A DNA stretch of 64,000 nt from Panax quinquefolius (lineage: Eukaryota > Streptophyta > Magnoliopsida > Apiales > Araliaceae), in assembly GCA_020205615.1 (NCBI GenBank), contig CM035153.1, positions 78,530,040 to 78,594,039 on the forward strand. Direction: 5' to 3'. Within the stretch, counting starts at the first letter, position 1; each line of letters opens with the position of its first letter. The translations under genes and the position numbers were made by a program. Positions 46,736 through 59,244 of the stretch are shown piece by piece. Under the pieces are notes generated by a model. The model saw only the letters and a program-made list of their open reading frames with translations. It was not told the origin of the DNA and did not search any database.

Positions 46736-47337
46736 ATGCCACCAAAATCAACTTGCAAAACTTTTAAAAAAAATTAAAATCTAATTCATTATATATAACT
46801 TGTAAAAGCAATTCATCGATGTCGATTGAATGATTACTATTCGACTTCACTTGAATACTTAAATCAATTAGGTTCATCATATATATGATATACATCGATT
46901 ATAGAAGCATTGATAAATATTAGCAATTTACCTTAGAAAATAATAAACTGTGATCCCCCTCCTTTTCGCAACAACTCAGCCGCTTGCTTTCTTCTTTCCC
47001 AAACTCGTATTAGACGTAATGTTTAAGCGAATTAGGTTTAGTTATTTATTCACTAAAAAAAATAGATTTTATTAATTAATATATTTATTAACTCTCCAAA
47101 TTTTAACAGGATTTTAAATTTTTACACAATTATAAATTTGACCCACTTAATTTAAAGCCCAATTTTACCAATTTAATTTATCCAACACTTATTAATACAT
47201 CAGCCCACAAAAATTAAATGACTATTTTGACCCAAAATAAATGACAAAGTCCAATTAATATGTTTTAAAACAAAGTAATAATTTTATTTATTTATTTATT
47301 ATTTATTATTTATTTATTTATTTTTTTGGGCATTACA

Positions 47338-47389
47338 TCACCTACCATTTTAAAAAGGATTAGTCCCCGGAATCAAAAGAATATAATAA
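47338..47389 (-). other. End of U internal region with polypurine tract, left of element T
   Basis: The minus strand reads a purine-rich GGGGACTAATCC…TGGTAGGTGA run into the LTR start at 47337. Together with 59471-59478 it is the short 3' untranslated region of U, now split by element T. Confidence 0.65.
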
Positions 47390-47779
47390 TGTTAGTTCAA
47401 TGAGCACAATAGATCTAGAGGGGGGTTGAATAGATTCTTTTTTATTTCAAATACTTTTCTAATTTATTTCGTATTGTTAATAATTTAGCAAATGTCGAAC
47501 ATAAGAATCTTTTCAAGCACAGCAGAATAAGTAAAAGATCCACTTCATTGATATAATCATAATCATAGATACATTGTTCGTAGAGTTAGTCCAATGGTAA
47601 GCAGTTAAAACATTCAAAATGATTATAGCAGCTTAATGTACATAATGTAAATGACATAAAATAAAAAGACACAAGAGGTTTTAAGTGGTTCGGAGACTTA
47701 AGCTCATAATCCACTCTTCGCTTTCAAATTAGCAGTGATTTCCACTAAAGAAGGAAACACTCGAATCACTTAAATTCCT

Positions 47780-47905
47780 TTAAGGCCAGTAGCCTTGGGA
47801 CTTCAGTTCACTAATAACTCTTCAAGGCCAGCAACCTTGGAACTCCTCTAGTTCCCTAAGAACTCTTCAAGCCCAGAGACTTGGAACTTTATTTAGTCCC
47901 TCCGA
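47780..47905 (-). repeat. Three-unit repeat with AAGGCC…GGCCTT-like hairpins
   Basis: Three units of about 45-50 bases each hold an (A)AGGCCAG…CCTTGGAACT segment (the third is AAGCCCAGAGACTTGGAACT) followed by CTAAGAACTCTTC. Each unit has a short inverted repeat AAGG…CCTT. It is kept in the other LTR at 56910-57025. Confidence 0.7.
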
Positions 47906-49569
47906 ACAAGGACCCCTCAGGCCTGACTTCTTGTTGAGCTGTTTGTTTGTTGTTGTTGTTGGTGCTGAGCTGCTAAGATGTCATTAAGCTCTTAATATCA
48001 TATGTACTTAGCAGCTTGATGTGGTCCTCTTTGCATTCTGCTTTGAGTCTGGACCACATCTTCTTTGGTGCAGCTGATCTTTACTCTCTTCAGCTCATCT
48101 TCATCTGATGTCAGCTGTGCACCATCACCATCTGGATTTGCTAAGTCTCTATGCTTTTAGTTGTCTTCGTCTGGCACTTAGCAATCCCTGAACCCTTCTT
48201 GAATACTTTGCAGATATGGTTATGCACTTATTCAGTTTTAGCTTACAGTTCTCGGTGATCTGTAGAGTGGCTCTCTTGATCTTCTTTGTACTCAACCACT
48301 TTTCTGAATGCTATCTTTTTAGCCTTTTCGGTTCTCAGCTTAACTGCCATCTTTAGTGGCATTCTTATCTTTGTTGAGTGATGCTTTGATCTGTATGAGT
48401 CCTTCTTCAAAGCTGCTTCACTTCCACCTTGGTAGTCTCACTGTCACTGAGACTTGTTCTATTGATCTTTGGTGGAACTCGTAGAGTCATCAATAGCATT
48501 CACCAACTCAACGATTCTGTAACTTCACAATCATCAACATCTCTTGATCTTTGAGGCTCTGTTGATTTATACTACTTCCCAATCTTCCCGTTGGAATGTA
48601 GCGGTTGAAAGTTATTCAAATTGCTTCGCAGATCTCGAGTTATTTGGTGCAGATTTCAGATGTGACATGACAACTTTTTCTGAATTCCTGACACTACAGT
48701 ATACTATTTCACCAACCATGTCAGATTTGACACTTTGATATCTTGGGCAGGTCGACAACTTTATTTCACCCTTCTTATTTCTCGATCAGAGATTGTCCTT
48801 GTATCGGTGCTCTCAATGAGCTCTTGTTCGAATATTACCCTTCAGATTGAACCGTTGCCAATGCTTCAGTCTTCAGCTATTCGAACTCTACGATTCTGAT
48901 GCATGTCTTCATGGACTTGATCGTAGTGTCTTGTTGACTAATAGAGACAACAGTACGATTATGAGGAGTGTTTACTTGATCTTCAGTGTAGGACACATCT
49001 CTTCCTCTCTTTATGCAATGCTTCATTACTTCTATTTGTCTCGACTTTTCCTAGATACTGATGGCTAGATTCCTTGCTTTGAGCTCTTCTGAATAACAAG
49101 ACACTTTAGATTTGTGGCGTGTCCAGCTCGCTTTCTCCTTGTGATCTCCCGTTCACTTATCATCAATGGACTGACCCAATGCTTAATCACTTTAGCCTTG
49201 TTATTCAGATTGACCAGTATCTTATTGCGTACTCCATCAGTTCCTTTCTTTGTTTAGCAAACACCACGATCTTGATTGCTTCCAAGACTGTTGTCATCTT
49301 TTTTTTGGACAGCTACTGTATATGCTGACTTTCCTTAGTCAGCTACGTAAGTCTTCTTATGATCATCTTGTGGAAGACTTCTTCTCGAATGGCTTCACAA
49401 CTCAATCTTGATGCTAATTGGATTGGTTCTTAGATCTTCTTGTTAGCTTGCATGCCATTCATTGAGTGGTCTCTAGTTTCCTTCAGGTGGAACTTATCTA
49501 TGCAGTGCCAACCAGAGGCTTCATTCCTTTGGATATTCAGGGAGTGCCTATTAGTTGAGAATCGTATTT

Positions 49570-50030
49570 GCTCTACGATTCTGCTTTGACATTGTGAGCA
49601 CATCTTGTTGAGATCTTAGTTCTGCACTCTACGATTCAGTTTTGGCTATGCAGACACTACGACTCCGAGATCAGATCTTGACACTCTACAATTTCTATCG
49701 TTGTGCTTGTTGTCTTCATCTGATCTTACCCGACTACGATCTCTACCTCTGGTATGATTACTAGACTCTGCGACTCCGAGTGTAGTCTACGATTCTTACT
49801 GAGTTTGGCAGATGCTCGGTCGGCTCATAGGCAGGTTGTCTCTACGATTCTGAACATGACATCTTCAGCAGACTACGGCCATAAGGAAGTTCTCCTCGAC
49901 ACACTACGATCCTTCCTTCCTCTCTCTTGAAGTCTACGAACTCTAGATCTACTATCTTGTAGACTATGATTACGCCTCGATAGCTCTCGAGTTTTCCTTG
50001 ACTCTCTGGCAGACTACGATTTACGGTGTA
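49570..50030 (-). repeat. CTACGAT motif array in T 3' LTR
   Basis: Twelve or more copies of (T/A)CTACGA(T/C)T(C)-like motifs occur in about 460 bases, for example near 49572, 49628, 49657, 49732, 49785, 49841, 49871, 49902, 49932 and 50012. Spacing is irregular. It is not a tandem repeat: only the 7-11-base core is shared. More copies are scattered at 48517, 48889 and in the internal region. Confidence 0.8.
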
Positions 50031-50097
50031 ATGCTCGACGATCGATCGACAAGTCTATCTATTACATCATAAGATCAACCTAACATGCTTGATCTTT

Positions 50098-50109
50098 CTA
50101 TTTTTATAG
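50098..50109 (-). promoter_or_regulatory. TATA box of T 3' LTR
   Basis: The minus strand reads CTATAAAAATAG, 225 bases from the LTR start; the same sequence is in the other LTR. If used, U3 is short and the CTACGAT array lies in transcribed sequence. Confidence 0.5.
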
Positions 50110-50334
50110 TCCTTGTACATCATTTCTTTTAAGGACTTTTTAAAGTTTGTTTTGCTTATGTAGGATCAACCTAACACATTTGATCAATTCATTCTAAGTC
50201 CTTGTACATATGTTTTTATTATCTATCAAAGGACTTTATAGCTTTTTTAATGCAAGCATACTTGCATATTCATTCATATATATCATAATCAAATAATATA
50301 AATAGGAATATCATTAACATGTTTATTCTTGACA

Positions 50335-50346
50335 ATCTCCCCCTAT
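50335..50346 (-). other. Polypurine tract of element T
   Basis: The minus strand reads ATAGGGGGAGAT immediately before TGTCAAG. This is a Ty1/copia-type PPT and sets T as minus-oriented. Confidence 0.85.
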
Positions 50347-50883
50347 TTGATTATGACAAAAATAATAAGTGCATATGCATGTTCTGAATGAATCTTATAT
50401 ACAGTGAGCAACTGTATTTCTAAAGCAGATAATCATGAATGTCATTTATAATGTTGTGATTTTTAATACACTAACATACACTGATATCTTTCATCCTGGA
50501 TCCAGAACATACATGACTAGTTAGAAATTTACCTCTTTATTTCTTGTATGCTTCCAGAATGTTTGTTGATCAGCTATTCATTTGTTGGATCTTTTTGCAT
50601 CACCTTAGAATCATTGACTGCATTTCTTTTGGTTGTTCCCCCTCAGATGGAAGCTTCTCTGTTTTATTCTGCTGGCTCCCCCTCAGCCTTTGAATCATCA
50701 TTCTTTGGCTCCCCTTAGATGATGATTGCTCCCCTAGAGTTGTCCCCTCGACCTACGAATCTTTTCATTCTTTTGCTCCCTTAGATGATTCTTTCTAGAG
50801 TGCCTCTTGTTCTTCTTCTTTTCTTTCCTTTTGCTCCCTTTTTGCATTAATCATTTAGAGTGACTCTTGTTCATATCCCCTTT

Positions 50884-53664
50884 CTATGCCTCATTTTCTC
50901 CCCCTTTTCCAACTTCATGCTTGATTTCTTGTTGACTCAGCTCCAGTTGCATAAAGAAGGACTGATTCATGTTGTCTATCTTGTCAGAGAGGACTTTGAG
51001 TTTCTCTTCCTTTTCTTTTTGTGCTTGTAGAGCTTCAGCCTTTTGAATATTTAGAGCCTTGAGATAGATGTGATCTCTTTTGCTTACTTTGAGGGATACA
51101 TCAGCCATCATTGTTTGGAGTTTCTCTTGAATTGAGTTACCTTATGAAGTTGTCAGCTTCTTTGGCTCTTCAGTGAATAGAGAGATTCTCTCAATCAGTT
51201 CATCAGAATTCTTTGTCAGCTTTTTTTCCACCGATATTTGATCATTTAATTGTGCAATACTTGGTTGAGTATCAAATTGGACTCTACGATCTGCTTCCTT
51301 GGACAGATTGTCGAAGGTGTTGAAAATCTAAAGAATCATTGAGTATCAATTGATGTTAGAAGTTGAAGGGATGTGAGACAACAGTGCTTGAGCAGATGAA
51401 GGCTTTTCATTTTGAGCTTGAATACGAGCAGTGAGAGAGTGAGCAGACTCTATGATTATCTTCGTGGTTATAAATATTCTGCCTTCAAAGTCCACTCTAT
51501 GATCATAGGGAATATAAAGATTGCCAGCATGTCGATAGACTTTGTAATGAGGCTCGTCGTTGATCATCATTGTTGCAAACTGTTTAACTCTGGGGAAGTT
51601 TTATGATACCAATTCCAAATTTGGGAAATGAGAGTAGCACCAGCTGAAGTAACTTCCATCTCTCTTAGTGTGTGCATTTAACCATGACATCCATGGATAG
51701 AACCATCTTATTAGAAGGTCTTCAGAGTCATACATTATTGTTGTGCGGTCTAATTCTATGTTTTTCTAGTTATGGAGTACTTCATCTGTGGTCATTCTGA
51801 CAACTCGAAGTTGTTCACTTCCTTGATTTATCCATCTTGTTGGTGGTTCTGCCGGTGGCTCATCAAAAACTTCCACTACAATTCTTCTGCTAATTTTGGC
51901 TGGAGAGAGAATATGATAGTATTCTAGTTCCTCAGATTCCTGATTTGCAGAGTTGGAATCTTTCTCTATCTCTTCCCTTTCTTAACTTAAACTTTGTTGC
52001 TTCCTTTCATCAGAGTTATCAATAGATTCTTCTTGCTGACCTCCATTTTCAGAGTCTTCTTCAGCAATGTCTTCCTTGGAATCATCTCCTTCAAAGCTGG
52101 TCCTGTCATCAGTATTTTCTTCCCCTGATGCGGATTCACCATCACTTAGTTCAATCATTTCAGTAGATTGATCATTTCTCTTCTTTGAGGCAAATTGAGC
52201 TATCAATCTGTGACTTCTTCGTCTTCTTGGTTGTTCAGTTGTGGGTGAATTAGATACTCATTCTTCTTCTTCTTCTTCTTCTTCAGACTTTGAGTTCTTT
52301 GAGTCAGTATATAGACTTTCTTGAGGTTCATCATTAGTAGGTGCTGATGTTTCTTTCTCAACCTCATCATTATTTGATCCATCATGAGAACAAGTTTGAG
52401 CTTTTGTATCTGGACATTCAGATGGGTCATCTTGAAGCTTTTCTTCATCTTCAAAGTGAGTACTCTGATAATTGGCCATAGGACTTACGTATTCTTCTTT
52501 ATCAGTAGAGTTTACATCTTCTTTCATTAACCCAGCTCCACCTTCATCACTGAATCTATTCTTCGGATCCTCAGTCTTGAGATCATCAGTTCCCCTCTCT
52601 TCCTTTGACTCTACGTCCTCTTCTTTGTCAGATGTGCTTCCTTGGGGAACTGGAATTTGTCTGTTAGTTAATTTATCTTTCTTTTTGAATGGCTCTTCAA
52701 AGCGACTTTCTTGCTTCTTCACTTTGTGGTTTCAATTGATTGAGGCTTTTTCTTCTACATCCTTATCTTTGGTGGATAGACTTCTTGGAGGGGCCTCAGT
52801 TTTCCTCATGCTCTTGGATTTCTTCATGGCTGGTGAGGTCGCCGTTGGTACAGAATTATCTGATTCAGAGCTTTCTAGCTCTTTTGTTTTCCTCTTCTTT
52901 GTAGAGGTTTTGCCACTGCTCCCAGTTGTCAACCTCCTATTTTCCTTTGGGTTTTTCTTCCAGTTTACGAAAAGCTATGGAGACATTATCTAGTGAACAT
53001 TAAGAATTTTTCCATCATCATCTTTAATTTTATTCTTCAACTTTTTCTTCAAGATGATGCTTAAGAATCCCCCATGAAAAACCTTTGTGAGTGGTTTCTC
53101 AGTTACTCTTTTCTTTTCTTCCTTATCCAGCCATTTAGACATATGATCGCGCAGGACAGCTCCAAAGTTGATGTGTTCCTTCAGGACTATGGCAGTCATG
53201 ATCTTCAGCTATTGGTCAATCACAGTATCGTGTGCAGTGTCTTTGCATAAGATACATTTCCCTACTATTTCCGCAAGAAACTCGAATTCTTCAGGAAACT
53301 CTTCTTTCTTCATATCCTTGAAACTAGGGTTTCTTCTGTACTGCATAATCTTCTTAGCTTTTTCTGTGTCGATCTCTTCCAAGCTTTTCAGATTTCGGTC
53401 AGGAAGACCTAAGCATTGATTGATGTCAGAAGAGTTTAGCTTCAGAATCTGACCCTTAACCTTGGTGGAGAGGATTCCAAAATCTATAGTTGCGTTTGAA
53501 TGAAGCTCCTTAACCAGATCACCATATATTCATGTGTTTTCCTTAAGACATTCTGAGAACCCGGCCTTCTTCACAAGTTCAAGAATATCCCTGAACTTCT
53601 TTTCAGATATTTCGAACGTCTTGGTTCCTAGCTGAATGTCGGTGATTACTCGTCACTCTGCCAT
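50884..53664 (-). pseudogene. Single ~927-codon decayed ORF of element T, function unknown
   Basis: One continuous reading frame from ATG 53664 to the stop at 50884, 2,781 bases with no frameshift. It is interrupted by about a dozen in-frame stops (TAG, TGA, TAA). Regions: residues 1-225, a folded-looking part with GLPDRNLKSLEEID and FHGGFLSIILKKKL; 240-310, Lys/Ser-rich and nuclear-signal-like (KKRKTKELESSESD); 315-560, very acidic with a Glu run at about 460-468; 560-770, Trp/Tyr-rich (RWFYPWMSWLNAH); 780-927, Glu/Lys/Gln-rich and probably coiled coil (KEEKLKVLSDKIDNM). No Gag, protease, RT, RNase H or integrase motif is present. The N-terminal part faintly recalls plant 'transposon protein' domains of uncharacterised retroelement ORFs; this is memory-based and weak. 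It is in sense with PBS and PPT, so it was the element's own gene. Confidence 0.7.
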
Positions 53665-56499
53665 TTGAATGATTCGAGGAATATGGATATTGTTTCAGGG
53701 AGATTAATGAAGTGTGGCTGATTGTGATTTGAACTCTGGAAGTTTTAGTGGTTTGGTTTCGAAGAGAATTCTAGGGTTTTAAAATGGGAAGGAGAGAGGT
53801 TCAATGGATTTTGGTAACTGTTTGCAAATTTTGAATTTGTCTTTATAGCAGTTCCTTCTTACACTGCATACGCTATGATGTGTTAACTAGTTATTGGTTG
53901 TACAATGCCCAGTAATGAGCTGTAACTCCCCAGTAACTTATCAGTTAGCTGTCTCTTTTAGAAGAGTGGACGTTTGATTGACGTGGATTGACCTTTGACC
54001 TCTTGAGTTCGTAGAGTAGCATGATAGGACAGCTATTGAATCTACGTTTTCCTTTCTTGACTCAACGATCAATTCTCTGAAAGATGTTGCAATGTGTGGA
54101 TTTGACATTTCTCCTCATGTTGAAACCATTGATGTACCCCAAGCCAGTTTGGGCACTAAAGTTCTGATGTGCGTTTGCAAGATGTCTTTCCAAACTGTAT
54201 TTGAACTAATCTCCTCATACTTCAGAATGGTAGAGCAATTGTCTCGTTCTTCCAAGATAGTGCGATCGTCGAGTCTTCTTCTGCGATTGTTGTGTTTTCA
54301 CTACGATCGTTGAGATTGCATCACGATCGTTGAGTTCTCTCAAAACTCCATTCTATAATCGTTGACTGACTTGGTCCTTGAGATGAACTTTACTAAGAAT
54401 TCCTTCTAGGTCAAGGTAGCTCAGGAAGGATCAACCTCTTAGAGTGAGCTAAGGGTCAGGTTTGTCCCTGAGGCGCTTTCGGATGAAATACTTTAGAAGT
54501 GATTTCATACCGATCTCTTATTTGACCTTTTTCATTGGGAGTCCTCTTCTAACTTTAGACATTTGCCTTTGGATGCAATGTGTGGTGTCCTCCTACTCTT
54601 GTAGGTACTCCATGATTTTGAGTTGGGTGGCTGAAAGGTTATCAGTAGTACGTTTTGAGACGTTCCTACTGACTATGGATCTTCATTTGGTTCATCAGCC
54701 ACAAAATTTTGGGATTCTGTAGTTGGTACATGTGTTCAGTAGTATATCTCGATGATTTAGAGCTTTCAGACTATTAGCGATTCATTGCTCCCCATAGTTG
54801 ATATTGTCTTCTCAAAGAGACCTAAGTTCTTTTTCATGTGTAACAGAAGGCAACCATTCATATCTCATTCTGGCTGAAGTCATTGAAATTTCTTGCATCT
54901 TAGAGATGGGAATCTTCAGGGTTGATCATTCTACGATCCTTTGATAACACTACGTACTTAGTCTTTCTTGTCAGTTTGTGTTTGCTAAGTTCTTCTCCCA
55001 TTATGACATGCTTTTCATGATTGAATGTATAAGACCCTTTTCTTCTTTGGTTGAATGGCCTGTTTCCATATAAAGATCAGTAGCCATGTGTGCTTCATTC
55101 AGATTAGCTTAGCAGGTCTTCAAGGATAGGCTTTGACATATAGGAGTTTTATCAGAATCAAGTCTGAACAGTCTTAAGCCTTCTGCTGGCTGAATCTTTC
55201 TTGACTGAAGTCTTCTGCTTCAGCATTCCCTAGTGTGGTCAGATAGACCAAGTACCTGCAGGTTATAAGTTTCTATTTTTTTGATACCCATGGTTAAGTG
55301 GGTCCTGCTAGGTTAGTTTTCTAATCCCCTATTCCTCATATATTTAGATAATCATCATATTGATCACCAATCAGTCATATTCATGTATGTAATTTATTTT
55401 GATGTGCATGAAGGTGAGTGTTTGTAAGATTTGCTATTTTAATAAAACACTCTTTTTCTTTGAAGGTTTCATCATTTGTCAGGTTATGATCACAGGGTTT
55501 AAATATTCACAGAGCGAGAATCAATCTCTACGATTTATTAGTGTCTGGTTGATTCATAGAGGTGATCAGTTTCTATGAATCTTCAAGAATCTCTTGTAGA
55601 TCTGATCATGCTCTGTGTGTCATTAAATACTTAAACCATAATTAGTGCATACATACTAATCCACCAGCAAAGATTACTTCACACAAAATTAATTTAACTT
55701 GTGATGCTCTTATGACCTATTTAAGGTTTCTTTCACGATGTTATCTTCAACCTAAAACTTGGATGGAGAGAAAGTTTATAGGAATTTGAGTTTCCACCCA
55801 TAGTGTACTTTCTCTCTTCACCTTTTTAGGCAGATTATGATTCCTTGAAAGAATACTGTTATAGTTCATAAGAAGGTGCAACATGATGTACATAGTTATA
55901 TGAGTGAGGAATCGTACCTTTCTACTGTTAGTTCCTTAACAGTCATTTACCTTTGACATATTGAGATTAGGCATTGATGTGCATAGTTTCTCATTTACTC
56001 CTGACAGCTTGTTGCTCCAGTTGACCTTCAATCAATCAGTCGTGGTTTTGAGGATGCAGGCTAAGAGAATCTCAACATCTTCAGTTCTTTGACATCTTTG
56101 AGTATACAAGGTTCACATCTAGCTACTAATTGGCCAGACACATGTTTGAGAAGTATTTCTTTCTTCTCTAAATGAACATTTCTTTTCATGTATGGCCTTT
56201 TCATCTTTTTAGCCTGGTGGATGTTTGACTCTCTTTTGTTGATGTCTTTAGTGCTTCCTAGACTGGTCTTCAGACTACAAGATTGACTGCGAGAAAAAAT
56301 TTGTTTTGCAGATATGACAATCAAGAGCATGGACCAACATGAGCAGCTTCAGGTGTATATACACATTTACCTGTACACAATTTTTCCAACGTGTGAGCTC
56401 ATCTTCATAACAAATGACTTACTACTAAACTAAGTCTAGAACAATGTTTGTGCCTCGGATCAGACTCAAAGTAATTAGCTTTTGACTGTAGCATGAGAA
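53665..56499 (-). other. Long leader of element T between PBS and its ORF
   Basis: About 2.8 kb with no domain I recognise on either strand. It holds scattered CTACGAT/GATCGTTGAG motifs (54080-54350, 54930-54960, 55525). The minus-strand frame at 56330-56061 (89 aa, basic) and plus-strand frames at 54092-54722 have no supporting features. A promoterless stretch of lost coding sequence cannot be excluded. Confidence 0.5.
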
Positions 56500-56516
56500 C
56501 CTGCTTAGATACCAAT
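56500..56516 (-). other. Primer-binding site of element T
   Basis: The minus strand reads TTGGTATCTAAGCAGG directly after the LTR end (…GAACTAACA). TGGTATC matches the initiator-Met primer site; the remainder is diverged. Confidence 0.7.
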
Positions 56517-58689
56517 TGTTAGTTCCTAGTAGTACATAGATAGATCTAGAATGGGGGGGTTGAATAGATTCTTTTTGATTTCAAATACTTTTCTAATTTA
56601 TTTTGTATTGCTAATAATTTAGCAAATGTCAAACATAAGAATCTTTTCAAGCACAGTGGAATAAGTAAAAGATCCCCTTCATTGATATAATCATAATCAT
56701 ACATACATTGTTCGTAGAGTTAGTCCAATGGTAAGCAGTTAAAACATTCATAACAGTTATAGCAGTTAATGTACATAATGTAAATGACATAAAGTAAAAG
56801 ACACAAGAGGTTTTAAGTGGTTCAGAGACTCAAGCTTCTAATCCACTCTTCTGCTTTCAACTAGCAGGATTTCCACTAAGGAAGGGCAACACTCTGAATC
56901 ACTTATATTCCTTCAAGGCCAGCAGCCTTGGGACTTCAGTTCACTAAGAACTCTTCAAGGCAAATAGACTTGGAACTCCTCTAGTTCCCTAGGAATTCTT
57001 CAAGCCCTGCAGGCTTGGAACTTTATTTAGTCCCTCCGGACAAGGACCCCTCAGGCCCTGACTTCTTATTGAGTTGTTTGTTTGTTGTTGTTGTTGGTGC
57101 TGAGCTGCTAAGATGTCATTAAGATGTTAACATCATATGTACTTAGCAACTTGATGTAGTCCTCTTTGTATTCTGCTTCGAGTCTGGACCACATCTTCTT
57201 TGGTGCAACTGATCTTTACTCTCTTCAGCTCATCTTCATCTGATGTCAGCTATGCACCATCACCATCTGGATTTGCAAAGTCTCTATGCTTTTAGTTGTC
57301 TTCGTCTAGCACTTAGCAATCCATGAACCCTTCTTGAATACTTTGCAGATATGGTTCTGCACTTGTTTAGTTTTAGCTTACGGTTCTCGGTGATCTGTAG
57401 AGTGGCTTTCTTGATCTTCTTTGTACTCAGCCACTTTTCTGAATGTTATCTTTTTGGCCTTTTCGGCTCTCAGCTTGGCTGCCATCTTTAGTGGCATTCT
57501 CATCTTTGTTGAGTGAAGCTTTGATCTGTATGAGTCCTTCTTCAAAGCTGCTTCACTTCCACTTTGGTAGTCTCACTGTCATTGAGACTTGTTCTATTGA
57601 TCTTTCGTGGAACTCGTAGAGTCAACAATAGCATTCACCAACTCAACGATTCTGCAACTTCACAATCATCAACATCTCTTGATCTTTGAGGCTCTGTTGA
57701 TTTATACTACTTCCCAATCCTCCCGTTGGAAAGTAGCCGTTGAAAGTTATTCAAATTGCTTCGCAGATCTCGAGTTATTTGGTGCAGACTGCAGATGTGA
57801 CATGAAACCTTTTTCTGAATTCCTGACACTGCAGTCTACTGTTTCACCAACCCTGTCAGATATGACACTTTGATATCTTGGGCAGGTCGACGACTTTATT
57901 TCACCCTTCTGATTTCTCGATCAGAGATTGTCCTTGCATCGATGCTCTCAATGAGCTCTTGTCCGAATATTACCCTTCAGATTGAACCGTTGCCAATGCT
58001 TCAGTCTTCAGCTATTCGAACTCTACGATTCTGATGCATGTCTTCATGGACTTGATCATAGTGTCTTGTTGACTGATAGAGACAACACTATGATCATGAG
58101 GAGTGTTTACTTGATCTTCAGTGTAGGACACATCTCTTCCTCTCTTTATGCAGTGCTTCATTACTTCTATTTGTCTTGACTGTTCTTAGATACTGATGGC
58201 AAGATTCCTTGCTTTGACCTCTTCTGAATAACAAGATACTTCATATTTGTGGCGTGTCTAGCTCGCTTTCTCCTTGTGACCTCCCGTTCACTTATCATCA
58301 ATGAACTGACCCAATGCTTAGTCACTTTAGCCTTGTTATTCAGACTGACCAGTATCTCAGTGTGTACTCCATCAGTTCCTTTCTTTGTTTGGCAAACACC
58401 ACGATCTTGATTTCTTCCAAGACCGTTATCATCTTTCTTCTGGACAGCTATTGTATATGCTGACTTTCCTTAGTCAGCTACTTAAGTCTTCTTATGATCA
58501 TCTTATGGAAGACTTCTTCTCGAATGGCTTCACAACTCAATCTTGATGCTAATTGGATTGGTGCTTAGATCTTATTGTTAGCTTGAATGCCATTTATTGA
58601 GTGCTCTCTAGTTTCCTTCAGGTGGAACTTATCTATGCAGTGCCAACTAGAGGCTTCATTCCTTTGGATATTCAGGGAGTTCCTATTCA

Positions 58690-59175
58690 TTGAGAATCGT
58701 ATTTTCTCTATGATTCTGCTTTGACATTATGAGCACATCTTGTTGAGATCTTAGTTCTGCACTCTATGATTCAGCTTTGGCTGTGCAAACACTTCAACTC
58801 CGAGATCAGATCTTAACACTCTACGATTTCTATCGTTGTGCTTGTTGTCTTCATCTGATCTTGCCCGACTACGATCTCTGCCTCTGGTATGATTAGTAGA
58901 CTCTACGAATCCGAGTGTAGTCTACGATTCTTAACTAACTTTGGCAGATGCTCGGTCGGCTCATAGGCAGGCTATCTCTACGATTCTGAACATGACTTCT
59001 TCAGCAGACTACGACCCTCAAGAAGTTCTCCTCGACACACTACGATCCTTCCTTGTCTCTCTAGGAAGTCTACGAACTCCGAGATCTACTATCTTGCAGA
59101 CTACGATTCTGCCTCGATAGCTCTGGAGTTTTCCTTGACTCTCCTGGCAGACTATGATTTCTGGTGCAGTACTCG
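58690..59175 (-). repeat. CTACGAT motif array in T 5' LTR
   Basis: The counterpart of 49570-50030, with the same order of motifs. Some copies have changed (CTATGATT for CTACGATT near 58706, 58767 and 59152), each a C-to-T change at the CpG within the motif. Confidence 0.8.
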
Positions 59176-59232
59176 ACGATCAGATAAGCCTATCTATTAC
59201 ATCATAAGATCAACCTAACATTCTTGATCTTT

Positions 59233-59244
59233 CTATTTTTATAG
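59233..59244 (-). promoter_or_regulatory. TATA box of T 5' LTR
   Basis: The minus strand reads CTATAAAAATAG, as in the 3' LTR. It would drive the genomic RNA of T. Confidence 0.5.

Larger units (their letters stand above)
45205..47337 (-). mobile_element. 3' LTR of Ty3/gypsy element U (2.13 kb)
   Basis: The minus-strand start TGTAATGCCC is at 47337 and the end GGGGGTGTTACA at 45205 (TG...CA). It is inserted in Y pol with presumed TSD TGGTC at 45200-45204; the partner is outside the window. It contains two long (TA)n tracts. Frames at 45623-46044 on both strands lie wholly inside the LTR and have no domain. Confidence 0.85.
47390..50334 (-). mobile_element. 3' LTR of element T (2.95 kb)
   Basis: The left end is TGTTAGTTC; the minus-strand start TGTCAAGAATAAACATG is at 50334, with a PPT outside at 50335. 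It is collinear with 56517-59470. It contains an AAGGCCAGCAGCCTT-type repeat (47780-47905), a TATA box at 50098, and a dense array of CTACGAT motifs (49570-50030). No clear TSD: the left flank is AATAA and the right flank GAATG. Frames at 48544-49328 recur in both LTRs and have no known domain. Confidence 0.88.

Noticed and set aside
48544..49328. Frames of 64, 73 and 69 aa, mirrored at 57607-58179
   Set aside because: They lie in both T LTRs on the strand opposite to the element and contain the CTACGAT-type motifs; no sign of a protein family.
52472..52993. 173-aa plus-strand frame, Ser/Phe/Leu-rich
   Set aside because: It is the antisense of the acidic and Lys-rich part of the T reading frame; low-complexity Glu/Lys codons read backward give Ser/Leu/Phe.
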